NCBI GenBank assembly: GCA_001314715.1
Contig: LJSV01000001.1
Span: 343,961-407,960 of the forward strand
DNA: 64,000 bases
Direction: 5' to 3'
Source: Rhodobacteraceae bacterium HLUCCA12
Lineage (GTDB): Bacteria; Pseudomonadota; Alphaproteobacteria; Rhodobacterales; Rhodobacteraceae
Part shown: piece by piece, positions 27,901 to 36,529 of the stretch
How the letters are laid out: each line of letters starts with the position of its first letter
Position numbering within the stretch: the stretch's first letter is position 1
Position numbers and translations under genes: made by a program
Notes under the pieces: generated by a model
The model's database searches: none
Seen by the model: only the letters and a program-made list of their open reading frames with translations
What the model was told of the DNA's origin: nothing

Positions 27901-28324
27901 GCGCGCCGAGTTCGAAGGCGATTTCACCCCGCATTTCCACCTTGCTCCCCCGATGCTGGGCGGCACAGGCCCGGACGGGCGCCCGCGCAAACGCCGCTTC
28001 GGCCCCTGGATGCTGCACGCCTTCCGGCTGCTGGCCCGGCTGAAGGGCCTGCGCGGCACGCCCTTCGATCCGTTCGGTTACAGCCACGAGCGGCGGATGG
28101 AGCGCGCGCTGATCGCCCAATACGAGGCCGACATGGGCGACGTGCTGCCCAGGCTCACGCCCGAAAACCGCGACCTGATCCTGGAACTAGCGCTGCTGCC
28201 GCTGTCGATCCGCGGCTTTGGCCCGGTCAAGGACGCCAACGCCAAAGCCGCCGCCCGCCGGCGCGAAGAGCTGCTGGCGGCCATCGCCAAACCGGGCGCG
28301 CCATTGCCGATGGCGGCGGAATGA
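24908..28324 (+). CDS. Indolepyruvate ferredoxin oxidoreductase family protein (fused subunits)
   Basis: A 1138-residue fused 2-oxoacid:ferredoxin oxidoreductase, which decarboxylates aryl- or branched-chain 2-oxoacids to acyl-CoA with thiamine diphosphate and reduces ferredoxin. The N-terminal domain has VSGYRGSPLGAVD, the ThDP/cluster segment has WFCSGCPHNTSTRLP, a cysteine-rich cluster region is CEGCGDCGVQSNC plus CLKGFCPSF, and the C-terminal gamma-type domain starts at VVITGVGGTGVVTVGAILA. The ATG at 24908 follows GAGGAGG. Fusion in one chain is usual in proteobacteria. The exact substrate is inferred from the family. Confidence 0.88.
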   Translation: MGTQSVSLNDRFDLEKSPVLLNGTQALVRLMLAQAARDKAQGLNTAGYVSGYRGSPLGAVDLQMARARKHLEAAQVRFQEGLNEDLAATAIWGTQQAELRGEGKYDGVFALWYGKGPGVDRTGDVMKHANMAGTSRHGGVIMAMGDDHTGESSTVLHQSDWAMVDAYMPIVSPAGVQEILDYGHYAYALSRFSGLWVGLKTMKDTIEATAVVDGDPHRMQFVTPEFQMPEGGLNIRLGDTPVAQEARMIDYKRFAAEAFSRANRMDRRMWGKPGAKIGLVAAGKNWLDLVHALGLLGIDEDECARLGITTYKVGQTWPLDMDGFHEWAEGLELIIVVEEKRKLIEVQVKEAIFDDRRGRRVYGWHKGDNWENGRRLELFPTRYALDPVMISEKLGEIFIEEGRDTDRLRAGMDRLAEARRADNAPELAARLPWFCSGCPHNTSTRLPDGSRAYAGIGCHYMVQWMDRETLGYTHMGGEGANWIGEAPFSKTDHVFQNLGDGTYNHSGIQAIRAALAAGTNITYKILFNDAVAMTGGQKNEGGLTADQIARELKAMGVQHVALVYDAKETPDFSLFPPDVERHERTELMQVQEKYRQIKGVSAIIYAQTCAAEKRRRRKRGQFPDPDQRVFINTDVCEGCGDCGVQSNCVSIVPVETELGRKRAIDQSSCNKDFSCLKGFCPSFVTLEGATPRKSATRALDLPDLPLPDLPAIDGTHNVVITGVGGTGVVTVGAILAQAAQIDGKGAGMMEMAGLAQKGGAVHIHCRIAKRPEDISAVRVAVGEAHCVIGGDLVVTAGSRTLGLMRTGQTGAVVNAHEIITGEFTRNSKFQLPAKDLRVSLEARLRDRLAMFDASELARVALGDSIYSNMMVFGGAWQMGLIPVSLEAIQQAVTLNGAAVEGNLRAFDIGRWAVLHPDEAAALIQPPLADKDAVDPVAYRAAHLQDYQNAALAARFCRFVEAIDDAALRDAVAKGYHKLLAYKDEYEVARLHLQTVEKARAEFEGDFTPHFHLAPPMLGGTGPDGRPRKRRFGPWMLHAFRLLARLKGLRGTPFDPFGYSHERRMERALIAQYEADMGDVLPRLTPENRDLILELALLPLSIRGFGPVKDANAKAAARRREELLAAIAKPGAPLPMAAE

Positions 28325-28389
28325 GGGTGTCGCAGGGCTGATACACTGAGCGGTTATGCGTGGGGCGATCCAGCACAAGGAGTGCCGCC

Positions 28390-29358
28390 ATGCCCCGCGA
28401 CCTGCCGCACCCCCAGCCAGACGCCGCCGTTGCGCGGGACATCAGCTATGCGTCCTCGGCGCGCTCAAGGTCCGGGCGGGCGTTCATCCGTACGATGGAA
28501 AACGCCACCGGACGGATCGGCCTGATCCGACGCGCGCAGGGCTATGAACAGGAACTGGCGCGGGGCTGCGATTTCTGGCGCGTGATGATGGACCGCTATG
28601 CGCTGAGCCTCGATGTGATCCGCGGCGCGCTTGACGACATTCCGGCGACCGGCCCGCTGGTTGTGGTGTCCAACCACCCCTATGGCATCCTCGACGGGCT
28701 GGCGCTGGGGCATATCCTGAGCCCGGCGCGCGGCGATTTCCGGCTGCTGGCGCATCAGGTTTTTCAGCGCGCCGAGGCGCTGAACCGCGTCGTCCTGCCC
28801 ATCAGCTTTGATAAGGACCGGGCGGCCGTCGCGCTCAACCTCGCCACCCGCGCCAAGGCGATTGATTTCCTGCGCGCGGGCGGGGCGGTCGGCATCTTTC
28901 CCGGCGGCACGGTGTCCACCGCGCCGCGCCCCTTCATGCGGCCGATGGACCCCGCCTGGCGCGCCTTCACCGCCCGCATGATCGCCAAGTCGGGGGCAAC
29001 GGTGGTGCCGATCTGGTTCGAGGGGCAGAATTCGACCCTGTTCCAGCTTGCCAGCCATCTCAGCCACACCCTGCGCATGGCGCTTCTGGTGCGCGAGTTC
29101 CGCACCCGCGTCGGCCGCCCCGTCAAGCTGGCCATCGGCGAACCGATCACGCCCGCCTCGCTGTCACATTTCAGCGCGGATACCAAACAGATGATGGATT
29201 TCCTGCGCCGCAAGACATATGAGTTGTCGCCGGAAGCCTTGAACCCGGCCCGGCTGGGCTATGAGTTCGAGGTGCGGCACAGGCAGGCGGGGCAGGAACA
29301 TGGCGGTTGGCGTCTTCGATTCGGGGCTCGGGGGGCTGACGGTTCTGTCCGCCCTTGA
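28390..29358 (+). CDS. Lysophospholipid acyltransferase-like protein (PlsC fold)
   Basis: A 322-residue protein with an acyltransferase core: [10 protein letters not shown] near residues 94-103 supplies the catalytic His/Asp, and [12 protein letters not shown] forms the later substrate block. His96 and Asp102 are separated by five residues rather than the usual four, as in OlsA-like members. It probably acylates a lysolipid at the membrane face. The ATG at 28390 has AGGAG ahead. Its end overlaps the murI start by 59 bp. Confidence 0.8.
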   Translation: MPRDLPHPQPDAAVARDISYASSARSRSGRAFIRTMENATGRIGLIRRAQGYEQELARGCDFWRVMMDRYALSLDVIRGALDDIPATGPLVVVSNHPYGILDGLALGHILSPARGDFRLLAHQVFQRAEALNRVVLPISFDKDRAAVALNLATRAKAIDFLRAGGAVGIFPGGTVSTAPRPFMRPMDPAWRAFTARMIAKSGATVVPIWFEGQNSTLFQLASHLSHTLRMALLVREFRTRVGRPVKLAIGEPITPASLSHFSADTKQMMDFLRRKTYELSPEALNPARLGYEFEVRHRQAGQEHGGWRLRFGARGADGSVRP

Positions 29359-30112
29359 AAAGCGGCTGCCGGATGTCCCCTTCGTCTATTTCGGTGACAA
29401 TGCCAACACACCTTACGGCGTGCGCGATGCCGATGACATCTTCGCCCTGACCTGTACCGGCGTCGAACGGCTGTGGGACGAGGGGTGCGACCTGGTGATC
29501 CTGGCCTGCAACACCGCCTCGGCCGCCGCCCTGCGCCGGATGCAGGAGAGTTGGGTGCCCGAGGGCAAACGCGTTCTGGGCGTGTTCGTCCCCCTGATCG
29601 AGGCGCTGACCGAACGCCAGTGGGGCGACAACTCGCCCCCGCGCGAGGTCGCGATCAAGCATGTCGCGCTCTTTGCCACGCCGGCGACCGTGCAGAGCCG
29701 CGCCTTCCAGCGCGAACTGGCCTTTCGTGCCATCGGCGTCGATGTCGAGGCCCAGCCCTGCGGCGGCGTCGTCGATGCGATCGAAGAGGGCGACATGATC
29801 CTGGCCGAGGCGCTGGTCCACAGCCATGTCGCGGCGCTGAAGCGGCGCATGCCGCGCCCCGATGCGGCGGTGCTGGGCTGCACACACTATCCGTTGATGG
29901 AAGAGGCGTTTCGCGCGGCCCTCGGACCCGAGGTCGCGGTCTATTCGCAACCCGACCTGGTCGCCGCCAGTCTCGAGGATTATCTGATGCGTCACCCCGA
30001 CATGCGGGGCGCCGATGGCGAGAACGCCTATCTGACCACCGGCGATCCGGTCGCGGTGGGGCACAAGGCGACCTGGTTCTTGCGACGCAAGATCGATTTC
30101 CGCCCGGCGTGA
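29300..30112 (+). CDS. murI: Glutamate racemase
   Basis: A 270-residue racemase that makes D-glutamate for peptidoglycan. Both catalytic cysteines are visible: Cys70 in LACNTASA and Cys194 in GCTHYPLM. The N-terminal [17 protein letters not shown] is typical. I chose the ATG at 29300 behind GCAGGAAC; the frame is open 13 codons further upstream. It begins inside the acyltransferase gene in another frame, so the two are probably coupled. Confidence 0.94.
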   Translation: MAVGVFDSGLGGLTVLSALEKRLPDVPFVYFGDNANTPYGVRDADDIFALTCTGVERLWDEGCDLVILACNTASAAALRRMQESWVPEGKRVLGVFVPLIEALTERQWGDNSPPREVAIKHVALFATPATVQSRAFQRELAFRAIGVDVEAQPCGGVVDAIEEGDMILAEALVHSHVAALKRRMPRPDAAVLGCTHYPLMEEAFRAALGPEVAVYSQPDLVAASLEDYLMRHPDMRGADGENAYLTTGDPVAVGHKATWFLRRKIDFRPA

Positions 30113-30135
30113 CGCAGGCATGGGCAGGATGCGTG

Positions 30136-30178
30136 TTTCATCTTGCCCCAAATACGCCCGCCGGAGGCGTCCGGCGCC
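30136..30178. repeat. Possible dispersed Rhodobacterales intergenic repeat with hairpin
   Basis: The stretch beginning TTTCATCTTGCCCCAAATA leads into a perfect 7-bp hairpin (CGCCGGA, loop GGCG, TCCGGCG at 30159-30176). From memory, close variants occur behind many genes in Rhodobacterales; only one copy is seen here. It may act as a weak terminator for murI. Confidence 0.4.
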
Positions 30179-30229
30179 GCCCGGAAGCGCCCCCGAAATG
30201 ATATCAAGAACAGACCGCAAGAGACCGAC

Positions 30230-31258
30230 ATGACAAAGAAAATTGCCATCCTTGGTGCATCGGGCTACACCGGGGCCGAGCTTGTCCGCCTGATCGCCAC
30301 CCACCCCGGTTTCGAGATCGCCGCCCTGACCGGCGAGCGCAAGGCCGGGCAGGGGATGGGTTCGGTCTTTCCGTTCCTGCGGCACATGGACCTGCCTGAT
30401 CTGGTGCGCATCGAGGAGGTCGATTTCGCGGGCATCGACCTGGCGTTCTGCGCGCTGCCGCATGCCACCAGCCAGGCCGTCATCAGCACCTTGCCTGCCG
30501 ATCTGCGGGTGATCGATCTCTCGGCCGATTTCCGGCTGCGCGATCCGGCGGCCTATGAAAAGTGGTATGGCAAGCCCCATGCCGCGCCGGACTTGCAGCA
30601 AGAGGCGGTCTATGGCCTGACCGAGTTCTATCGCGACGCCATCGCCCGTGCCCGGCTGGTGGCCGGCACCGGCTGCAACGCGGCCACCGGGCAGTATGCC
30701 TTGCGCCCCCTGATCGAGGCCGGCGCGATCGATCTGGACGAGATCATTCTCGATCTGAAATGCGGGGTTTCGGGCGCCGGCCGCTCGTTGAAGGAGAACC
30801 TTCTGCATGCCGAGATGTCGGAGGGCACGCAGCCCTATGCGGTGGGCGGCACGCATCGCCATCTGGGCGAATTCGACCAGGAATTCAGCCTGCTGGCGGG
30901 GCGTCCCGTCGAGATCCAGTTCACCCCGCATCTGGTGCCGATGAACCGCGGGATCCTGGCCACGGCCTGGCTGCGCGGCGATGCGTCGCAGATTCACGCG
31001 GTTTTGTCCGAGCGATATTGCGCTGAATCATTTTTGCATGTGCTTCCTTTTGGCACAGTCCCCTCGACACATGATGTGCGCGGCTCCAACTTCGTGCATA
31101 TCGGGGTCGTTGGCGATCGTCGGCCCGGACGGGCGATGGTGGTGGCGGCGCTGGACAACCTGACCAAGGGGTCGTCCGGCCAGGCGCTTCAGAACGCCAA
31201 CCTGATGATGGGGTTTGACGAGGCGGAAGGGTTGTTGGCACCGCCGCTGTTTCCGTGA
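30230..31258 (+). CDS. argC: N-acetyl-gamma-glutamyl-phosphate reductase
   Basis: A 342-residue enzyme of arginine biosynthesis that reduces N-acetylglutamyl phosphate to the semialdehyde with NADPH. The nucleotide-binding motif [15 protein letters not shown] is at the N-terminus and the catalytic cysteine is Cys149 in [13 protein letters not shown]. Other family blocks, such as [15 protein letters not shown], are present. The ATG at 30230 was chosen because the upstream open frame runs into the intergenic repeat. ccmE follows after six bases, so the two may share a transcript. Confidence 0.95.
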   Translation: MTKKIAILGASGYTGAELVRLIATHPGFEIAALTGERKAGQGMGSVFPFLRHMDLPDLVRIEEVDFAGIDLAFCALPHATSQAVISTLPADLRVIDLSADFRLRDPAAYEKWYGKPHAAPDLQQEAVYGLTEFYRDAIARARLVAGTGCNAATGQYALRPLIEAGAIDLDEIILDLKCGVSGAGRSLKENLLHAEMSEGTQPYAVGGTHRHLGEFDQEFSLLAGRPVEIQFTPHLVPMNRGILATAWLRGDASQIHAVLSERYCAESFLHVLPFGTVPSTHDVRGSNFVHIGVVGDRRPGRAMVVAALDNLTKGSSGQALQNANLMMGFDEAEGLLAPPLFP

Positions 31259-31264
31259 GGTGAC

Positions 31265-31747
31265 ATGAAAAGTCTCAAGAAGAAGCGCCGCATCCAGATC
31301 ATCGTCGTGGCCGTTCTGGCGCTGGCGCTGTCGACGGGGCTGATCGGCTATGCCATGCGCGACGGCATCAACTTCTTCCGCTCGCCCAGCCAGGTTCTGT
31401 CCGAGCCGCCGGCCGAGAACGAGGTGTTTCGCCTGGGCGGCATGGTCGAGGCCGGTTCGATCCGGCGCGGACAAAGTGAAGAGGTCGCGTTTCGCGTGAC
31501 CGACTATTGCGAAGCCGTCGAGGTCCGCTATCGCGGCATCCTGCCCGATCTTTTCGGCGAGAACGAAGGCACGGTTGCCACCGGCCGCCTGGTCGACGGC
31601 GTTTTCGTCGCGCATGAGATCCTGGCCAAGCACGACGAGACCTACATGCCGCGTGAGGTCGCCGATTCGGTCGGCCAATCGGGGCCGGACGCCGCCGAAG
31701 GCTGTGAATATCCCCATGTGAACACCGCGTCCTCTGCCGACTCGTGA
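31265..31747 (+). CDS. ccmE: Cytochrome c maturation heme chaperone CcmE
   Basis: A 160-residue periplasmic heme chaperone anchored by one N-terminal helix (IIVVAVLALALSTGLIGYA). It binds heme covalently through the histidine in the motif LAKHDETY (His123) and hands it to CcmF/CcmH for attachment to apocytochrome c. ccmF and ccmH lie about 1.3 kb downstream, separated by two GTA-type lysis genes. Confidence 0.94.
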   Translation: MKSLKKKRRIQIIVVAVLALALSTGLIGYAMRDGINFFRSPSQVLSEPPAENEVFRLGGMVEAGSIRRGQSEEVAFRVTDYCEAVEVRYRGILPDLFGENEGTVATGRLVDGVFVAHEILAKHDETYMPREVADSVGQSGPDAAEGCEYPHVNTASSADS

Positions 31748-31749
31748 CG

Positions 31750-31764
31750 TTAACCCCCGGTTGA
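31750..31764. promoter_or_regulatory. CtrA-like box ahead of the endolysin gene
   Basis: TTAA, seven bases, TTGA: one mismatch from the CtrA consensus TTAA-N7-TTAA. It lies 36 bp before the GTA-type endolysin start. CtrA is known to control GTA genes in Rhodobacter. Confidence 0.35.
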
Positions 31765-31800
31765 TCATCCTGCCGCCCATCCATCACGACGGAGGGCGGG

Positions 31801-32412
31801 ATGAAAACCGTGCGGCAACTGGCCGAAGAGATCGTCGCCCGCGAGGGCGGTTTCGTGAACGACCCCGACGATCCGGGCGGGGCCACCAACCATGGTGTGA
31901 CCATCCACACGATGCGGCGCCTGGGTCTGGACCTGACCGGCGACGGCACCGTCGGCAGTGCCGACGTGCGTGCGCTGAGCCGCGCGCAGGCGGTGGAGAT
32001 CTTCATCGACCATTACTGGCGCGCGCCGCGCATCGACGCCTTGCCCGAGGCGCTGCAACCGCCAGTGTTCGACATGCATGTGAATGCCGGCAGCAACGCA
32101 GTCCGCATCCTGCAACGGCTGCTGGTGGACATGGGGTATGACGTGGCGGTCGATGGCGCGATCGGGCCACAGACCATCCGCGCGGCCCATACGGCGGCGG
32201 CGGATGCGCCCGATCACATCGCCGATGCCTACGGGATCGCGCGGCGCGACTATTACTATGCGCTGGCCGACCGCCGCCCGGCCAGCCGCAAATATGCCCG
32301 CAGGCGCGATGGCGGCAAGGGCGGCTGGATTGTCCGGGCTGAGGCCTTTTTGGCGCCGCGCTTTCGCCTGAGCGACCGGCAGCATCGCGAAAGGACGGCA
32401 TCATGGGGGTGA
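31801..32412 (+). CDS. GTA-type endolysin, glycoside hydrolase family 108
   Basis: A 203-residue endolysin. The N-terminal GH108 motif EGGFVNDPDDPGGATNHGVT carries the likely catalytic glutamate (Glu15); a peptidoglycan-binding region follows (VDGAIGPQTIRAAHTA). No signal peptide is visible, so release needs the adjacent holin. In Rhodobacter capsulatus a GH108-type endolysin and holin, unlinked to the main GTA cluster, lyse cells to release gene transfer agent. Gene pair and order match that case. It overlaps the holin gene by 10 bp. Confidence 0.82.
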   Translation: MKTVRQLAEEIVAREGGFVNDPDDPGGATNHGVTIHTMRRLGLDLTGDGTVGSADVRALSRAQAVEIFIDHYWRAPRIDALPEALQPPVFDMHVNAGSNAVRILQRLLVDMGYDVAVDGAIGPQTIRAAHTAAADAPDHIADAYGIARRDYYYALADRRPASRKYARRRDGGKGGWIVRAEAFLAPRFRLSDRQHRERTASWG

Positions 32413-32951
32413 TTCGCAGCGCGGTCTCGGCGCTTTTGGGCCAGGGCGGGGCAGGGGTCGCCGCGCTCGGGCGCTCGGTCAGCGGCGTGGCCGAGGTCTT
32501 TCGACCCAATGCCACGCGGCGGATGGAGCTGGGCCATGACGCCTGGATGGCCGCGCATGCCAGCCATGCGGCCGAATTCGAACATGCCCGCACCGGGCGC
32601 TTTGATGCCTTCGTCAATGCGCTCAATCGCTTGCCCCGCCCGCTGCTGGCGCTGGGGACGCTGGGCCTGTTCGTTCACGCGATGGCCGATCCGGTGGGAT
32701 TCGCCGCACGCATGCGTGGTCTGGATACGGTGCCAGAGCCGCTGTGGTGGTTGTTGGGCGCGGTCGTGGCGTTCTATTTCGGCGCGCGCGAGGCGCATCA
32801 CCTGCGCCTGACCCGCCCGCTGGCACCACCACCCCACCCGCGCCCAGCCGCGACCGTTGCACCCGGCCCGGCGACCCCCGCGCATGACAATCCCGCCCTG
32901 GCCGAATGGCATTCCGCCGCCGCCCGCGCCGAGGCGCCGCGCGACCCCTGA
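32403..32951 (+). CDS. GTA-type holin (three-transmembrane family)
   Basis: A 182-residue protein with two clear hydrophobic segments (LLALGTLGLFVHAMAD and WWLLGAVVAFYFGARE), an amphipathic N-terminal part and a proline/alanine-rich tail. It resembles the holins that release gene transfer agents. It would permeabilise the inner membrane for the endolysin encoded just upstream, whose stop it overlaps by 10 bp. Confidence 0.78.
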   Translation: MGVIRSAVSALLGQGGAGVAALGRSVSGVAEVFRPNATRRMELGHDAWMAAHASHAAEFEHARTGRFDAFVNALNRLPRPLLALGTLGLFVHAMADPVGFAARMRGLDTVPEPLWWLLGAVVAFYFGAREAHHLRLTRPLAPPPHPRPAATVAPGPATPAHDNPALAEWHSAAARAEAPRDP

Positions 32952-33050
32952 TCACATCTTCGCGCGCGAGGCGCGAATGCGCCGGAAGGCCGCAGGCCGG
33001 CCTTCCGGTTCCGCTTTGCCACGGTGGCCGAAGCGGGTATATGTGCGGGC

Positions 33051-35024
33051 ATGATCGTCGAACTCGGACATTACGCCCTCATCCTGGCCTTTGCCATTTC
33101 GCTGATCCAGTCGGTGGTGCCCCTGGTGGGCGCGCACAAGGGCTGGGGCGACTGGATGGCTGTCGCCAACCCCATGGCCAGCGCGCAATTCGCGCTTGTC
33201 GCGCTGTCGTTTGCGGCGCTGACCTGGGCCTTCGTGACCTCGGACTTTTCGGTCGCGCTGGTGGTGGACAATTCGCACACGGCCAAACCGCTGATCTACA
33301 AGATCTCGGGCGTTTGGGGCAATCACGAGGGCTCGCTGCTGTTGTGGGTGCTGATACTGGTGCTGTTCGGGGCCTGCGCGGCCTGGTTCGGCGGCAATCT
33401 GCCCGCCACGTTGCAAGCCCGCGTCCTGGCCGTGCAAAGCTCGATCGGGGCGGCCTTCATGGCGTTCACGATCTTTACCTCGAACCCGTTCACGCGCGTC
33501 GCCGGCCCGCCGTTTGACGGGCGCGACCTGAACCCGCTGTTGCAAGACCCCGGCCTCGCGTTTCATCCGCCGTTTCTGTATCTGGGCTATGTCGGGCTGA
33601 GCATGGCTTTCAGCTTTGCCGTGGCCGCCCTGATCGAAGGCCGGGTCGATGCCGCCTGGGGCCGCTGGGTCCGGCCCTGGACACTGGCGGCCTGGATCTT
33701 TCTGACCATCGGCATCGCGCTGGGGTCCTGGTGGGCCTATTACGAACTCGGCTGGGGCGGGTTCTGGTTCTGGGATCCGGTCGAGAACGCCAGCTTCATG
33801 CCCTGGCTCTTTGCCACGGCGCTATTGCATTCGGCGATCGTGGTGGAAAAGCGCGAAACGCTGAAGGCCTGGACGATCCTGCTGGCGATTCTGGGCTTCG
33901 GCTTTTCGCTTCTGGGCACGTTCATCGTCCGCTCGGGGCTGCTGACCTCGGTTCATGCCTTTGCCTCGGACCCCGACCGCGGCGTGTTCATCCTGATGAT
34001 ATTCGCGGGCTTCATGGGCGTCGCGCTGACGCTGTTCGCCTTGCGCGGCGCCGTGCTGGAATCCAAGGGCGTGTTTGCCACCGTCAGCCGCGAATCGGCG
34101 CTCGTGCTCAACAACGTGCTGCTGGCGGTGTCCAGTTTCGTGGTCTTCGTGGGCACGATGTGGCCGCTGGTGGCCGAGATGTTCTTTGGCCGGGTGCTGT
34201 CGGTCGGCCCGCCCTTCTTCAACGCCGCCTTTACCCCGTTCATGGTCGCGCTGGCCGTGGCGCTGCCCCTGGGGGCGATCCTGCCCTGGAAACGAGGCAA
34301 CCTGCGCAAGGCCGCGCACAGCCTGCGGGGCGTGGCGGTGCTGGCCGTGGTTCTGGGCGCGCTGGTCTGGACCTTGCAGACCGGCGGGTCGATCCTGGCG
34401 CCCATTGGCGTGGTTCTGGGGGGCTGGGTCGTGCTGGGGGCGCTGGCCGATCTGTGGCTGCGCGCGGGGCGCGGCGACATAGCGCCCAAGCTGCGCCGTA
34501 TGGCGCGGCTGCCGCGCGCGGACTGGGGCAAGGCCACCGCCCACGCCGGTCTGGGCGTGACGATCTTTGCCATCGCCGCCTTGCTGGGCTGGGAGACCGA
34601 GGACATTCGCGTCGCCCGGATCGGCCAGAGTTTCGAACATGGCGGCTATACATTGACATTGACCGACGTGCATCGCGTCGAGGGGCCGAACTATTCCTCG
34701 ACCATGGGCATCGTCGATGTCACCCGCGACGGCGCGCCGGTGACGCAACTGACACCGGAAAAGCGCGTCTATCCCGCCGCCGGCATGCCCACGACCGAGG
34801 CCGCGATCGACTATGGGCTGTTTCGCGATCTGTATCTGGCGCTTGGCGATGCCCAGGACGGCGGCGGCTGGGCGCTGCGCACCTATGTCAAACCCTTTGC
34901 CAGCTGGCTTTGGGGCGGGTGCATTCTGATGGCCCTGGGCGGGCTGATCTCGCTTTCGGATCGGCGGTTCCGGGTTGCCGCGGGGGCCCGCGCGGCCGCG
35001 CCCGAACCCACCCCGGCGGAGTAG
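33051..35024 (+). CDS. ccmF: Heme lyase subunit CcmF
   Basis: A 657-residue polytopic membrane protein of the cytochrome c heme ligation complex. The tryptophan-rich WWD motif GGFWFWDPVENASFMPW lies near residues 236-252, and conserved segments such as NSHTAKPLIYKISGVWGNHEG are present. It takes heme from CcmE and, with CcmH, attaches it to apocytochromes. I chose the ATG at 33051. The stop is five bases before ccmH. Confidence 0.95.
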   Translation: MIVELGHYALILAFAISLIQSVVPLVGAHKGWGDWMAVANPMASAQFALVALSFAALTWAFVTSDFSVALVVDNSHTAKPLIYKISGVWGNHEGSLLLWVLILVLFGACAAWFGGNLPATLQARVLAVQSSIGAAFMAFTIFTSNPFTRVAGPPFDGRDLNPLLQDPGLAFHPPFLYLGYVGLSMAFSFAVAALIEGRVDAAWGRWVRPWTLAAWIFLTIGIALGSWWAYYELGWGGFWFWDPVENASFMPWLFATALLHSAIVVEKRETLKAWTILLAILGFGFSLLGTFIVRSGLLTSVHAFASDPDRGVFILMIFAGFMGVALTLFALRGAVLESKGVFATVSRESALVLNNVLLAVSSFVVFVGTMWPLVAEMFFGRVLSVGPPFFNAAFTPFMVALAVALPLGAILPWKRGNLRKAAHSLRGVAVLAVVLGALVWTLQTGGSILAPIGVVLGGWVVLGALADLWLRAGRGDIAPKLRRMARLPRADWGKATAHAGLGVTIFAIAALLGWETEDIRVARIGQSFEHGGYTLTLTDVHRVEGPNYSSTMGIVDVTRDGAPVTQLTPEKRVYPAAGMPTTEAAIDYGLFRDLYLALGDAQDGGGWALRTYVKPFASWLWGGCILMALGGLISLSDRRFRVAAGARAAAPEPTPAE

Positions 35025-35029
35025 GGCGC

Positions 35030-35485
35030 ATGCGTCTGATCCTGTTCGTGCTGATGATGCTGGCCGCGCCGCTGGTGCCTGCCCCGGCCCTTGCGGTCGA
35101 GCCCGACGAGGTGCTGGACGACCCCGCGCTGGAGGCCCGCGCGCGCGAATTGTCCGCAGGCTTGCGCTGCGTGGTGTGCCGCAACGAAAGCATCGACGAA
35201 TCGAATGCCGACCTGGCGCGCGACATGCGCATCATCCTGCGCGAACGGCTGGTTGCGGGTGACAGCGACGACGAGGCGGTTCAATACCTCGTCGATCGCT
35301 ATGGCGAATATGTCCTGCTGAACCCGCAGCCCGACGGGGTGAACCTGGTGTTATGGGTTTCCGGCCCGGTCCTGCTGCTTCTGGGGTTGGGGATCGCAGC
35401 CACCACGTTGCGCCGCCGCGCCCGCCCCGAGCCGCCCCTGAGCGATGCGGAAAAGGAACGCCTGCGCGACCTGATGAAGCATTGA
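35030..35485 (+). CDS. ccmH: Cytochrome c maturation protein CcmH (Ccl2/CycL type)
   Basis: A 151-residue periplasmic thiol protein with a signal sequence (MRLILFVLMMLAAPLV), the reductant motif LRCVVC (Cys47, Cys50) and a C-terminal membrane anchor (VSGPVLLLLGLGIAATTL). It reduces the heme-binding cysteines of apocytochrome c. It is the short form lacking the TPR (CcmI) part; ccmI is not seen here. Confidence 0.94.
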   Translation: MRLILFVLMMLAAPLVPAPALAVEPDEVLDDPALEARARELSAGLRCVVCRNESIDESNADLARDMRIILRERLVAGDSDDEAVQYLVDRYGEYVLLNPQPDGVNLVLWVSGPVLLLLGLGIAATTLRRRARPEPPLSDAEKERLRDLMKH

Positions 35486-35492
35486 GCGCGCG

Positions 35493-35511
35493 CCTTGCGG
35501 ATGACGCAAGG
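35493..35511 (+). terminator. Weak hairpin after ccmH
   Basis: CCTTGCG, loop GATGA, CGCAAGG, starting seven bases after the ccmH stop. The following bases are only mildly T-rich, so termination may be partial. Confidence 0.35.
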
Positions 35512-35574
35512 TTCCTGCTTTGCCTGCGCCGGCCTGCGCGTCTATGATCGCGCCCCAACCAAGGCGAGGATCCC

Positions 35575-36351
35575 ATGCAATACAGCACCATTGCCGTGAC
35601 CGAATCCGAGGGCGTCGGCACCATCACCCTGAACCGGCCGACCCTGATGAACGCGCTCAACGCCCAGATGCGCGCCGAGATCCTGCAAGCGCTGCGCGAC
35701 CTCCAGACCCGTGCGCGTGTCCTGGTGCTGACCGGCGCGGGGCGGGCCTTCTGTTCGGGCCAGGACCTCGGCGACGGCGCCTCGGTCGATGATCTGGACC
35801 TGGGGCGCATCCTTCGCGAAGAATACGAGCCCATGCTGCGCGCGATCAATGAGTGCCCGCTGCCCGTCATCGCCGCGGTCAATGGCGCGGCGGCCGGGGC
35901 GGGGGCAAACCTGGCGCTGGCCGCGGATGTGGTGATCGCCACGCAATCGGCGGTGTTCCTGCAGGCCTTCAGCCGGATCGGGCTGATCCCCGATGCCGGC
36001 GGCACCTATTGGCTGCCGCGCCAGATCGGCTTTGCGCGGGCGATGGGGCAGGCGCTGTTCGCCGAGAAGGTCACCGCCGACGAGGCCGCCGCGATGGGCA
36101 TGATCTGGGCCTCGGTCCCCGACGAGGCCTTTCCCGCCGAATGGCAGCGCCGGGCCACGCAACTGGCCAAGGGTCCGACCCTGGCCTATGGCGCGATCAA
36201 GCGCGCGATGCGCGACAGCATGGCCAACACGCTGGACCAGCAACTGGATCTTGAGGCGGAATTGCAGGGCGAATGCGGCCATTCGCGCGATTTCCGCGAA
36301 GGGGTCATGGCGTTTTTGGAAAAGCGCACGCCCCGCTTCGAAGGGCGCTGA
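35575..36351 (+). CDS. Enoyl-CoA hydratase/isomerase family protein (PaaG-like)
   Basis: A 258-residue crotonase-fold protein. Oxyanion-hole regions are visible ([13 protein letters not shown] and [16 protein letters not shown]), and [20 protein letters not shown] resembles PaaG, the ring-epoxide isomerase of phenylacetate degradation. No other paa genes are nearby, so the substrate is open. It lies between ccmH and rpsB and is followed by a strong hairpin. Confidence 0.78.
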   Translation: MQYSTIAVTESEGVGTITLNRPTLMNALNAQMRAEILQALRDLQTRARVLVLTGAGRAFCSGQDLGDGASVDDLDLGRILREEYEPMLRAINECPLPVIAAVNGAAAGAGANLALAADVVIATQSAVFLQAFSRIGLIPDAGGTYWLPRQIGFARAMGQALFAEKVTADEAAAMGMIWASVPDEAFPAEWQRRATQLAKGPTLAYGAIKRAMRDSMANTLDQQLDLEAELQGECGHSRDFREGVMAFLEKRTPRFEGR

Positions 36352-36376
36352 CCCGCGCCGCGGCCAGCGGCGCGGG
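36352..36376 (+). terminator. GC-rich hairpin directly after the enoyl-CoA hydratase stop
   Basis: A perfect 9-bp stem (CCCGCGCCG, 7-base loop, CGGCGCGGG) that begins at the base after the stop. There is no T run, so it may act by transcript stability or factor-dependent termination. Confidence 0.4.
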
Positions 36377-36385
36377 GCAGGGGGC

Positions 36386-36414
36386 TTGTCAAGCGCGCAC
36401 GGACGGGGTAAGGG
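36386..36414 (+). promoter_or_regulatory. Probable rpsB-tsf promoter
   Basis: TTGTCA, 17 bases, TAAGGG. Transcription would begin near 36421 and leave a leader of about 110 bases before rpsB. Confidence 0.5.
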
Positions 36415-36443
36415 GCGCACACTTCACAGGCGGGGTCGGGCCC

Positions 36444-36462
36444 TGCGGGGAGACATCCCGCA
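36444..36462 (+). promoter_or_regulatory. Hairpin in the rpsB mRNA leader
   Basis: TGCGGG pairs with CCCGCA across a 7-base loop inside the predicted rpsB leader. Ribosomal protein S2 regulates its own mRNA in other bacteria, so this may be part of an autogenous control element. Not proven here. Confidence 0.3.
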
Positions 36463-36529
36463 ACGGTCCACCGGTTGGGGCATAGGCCCTGAATGCCCCG
36501 CTCAGGCGCAAACCGGAAAGGAACACGAT

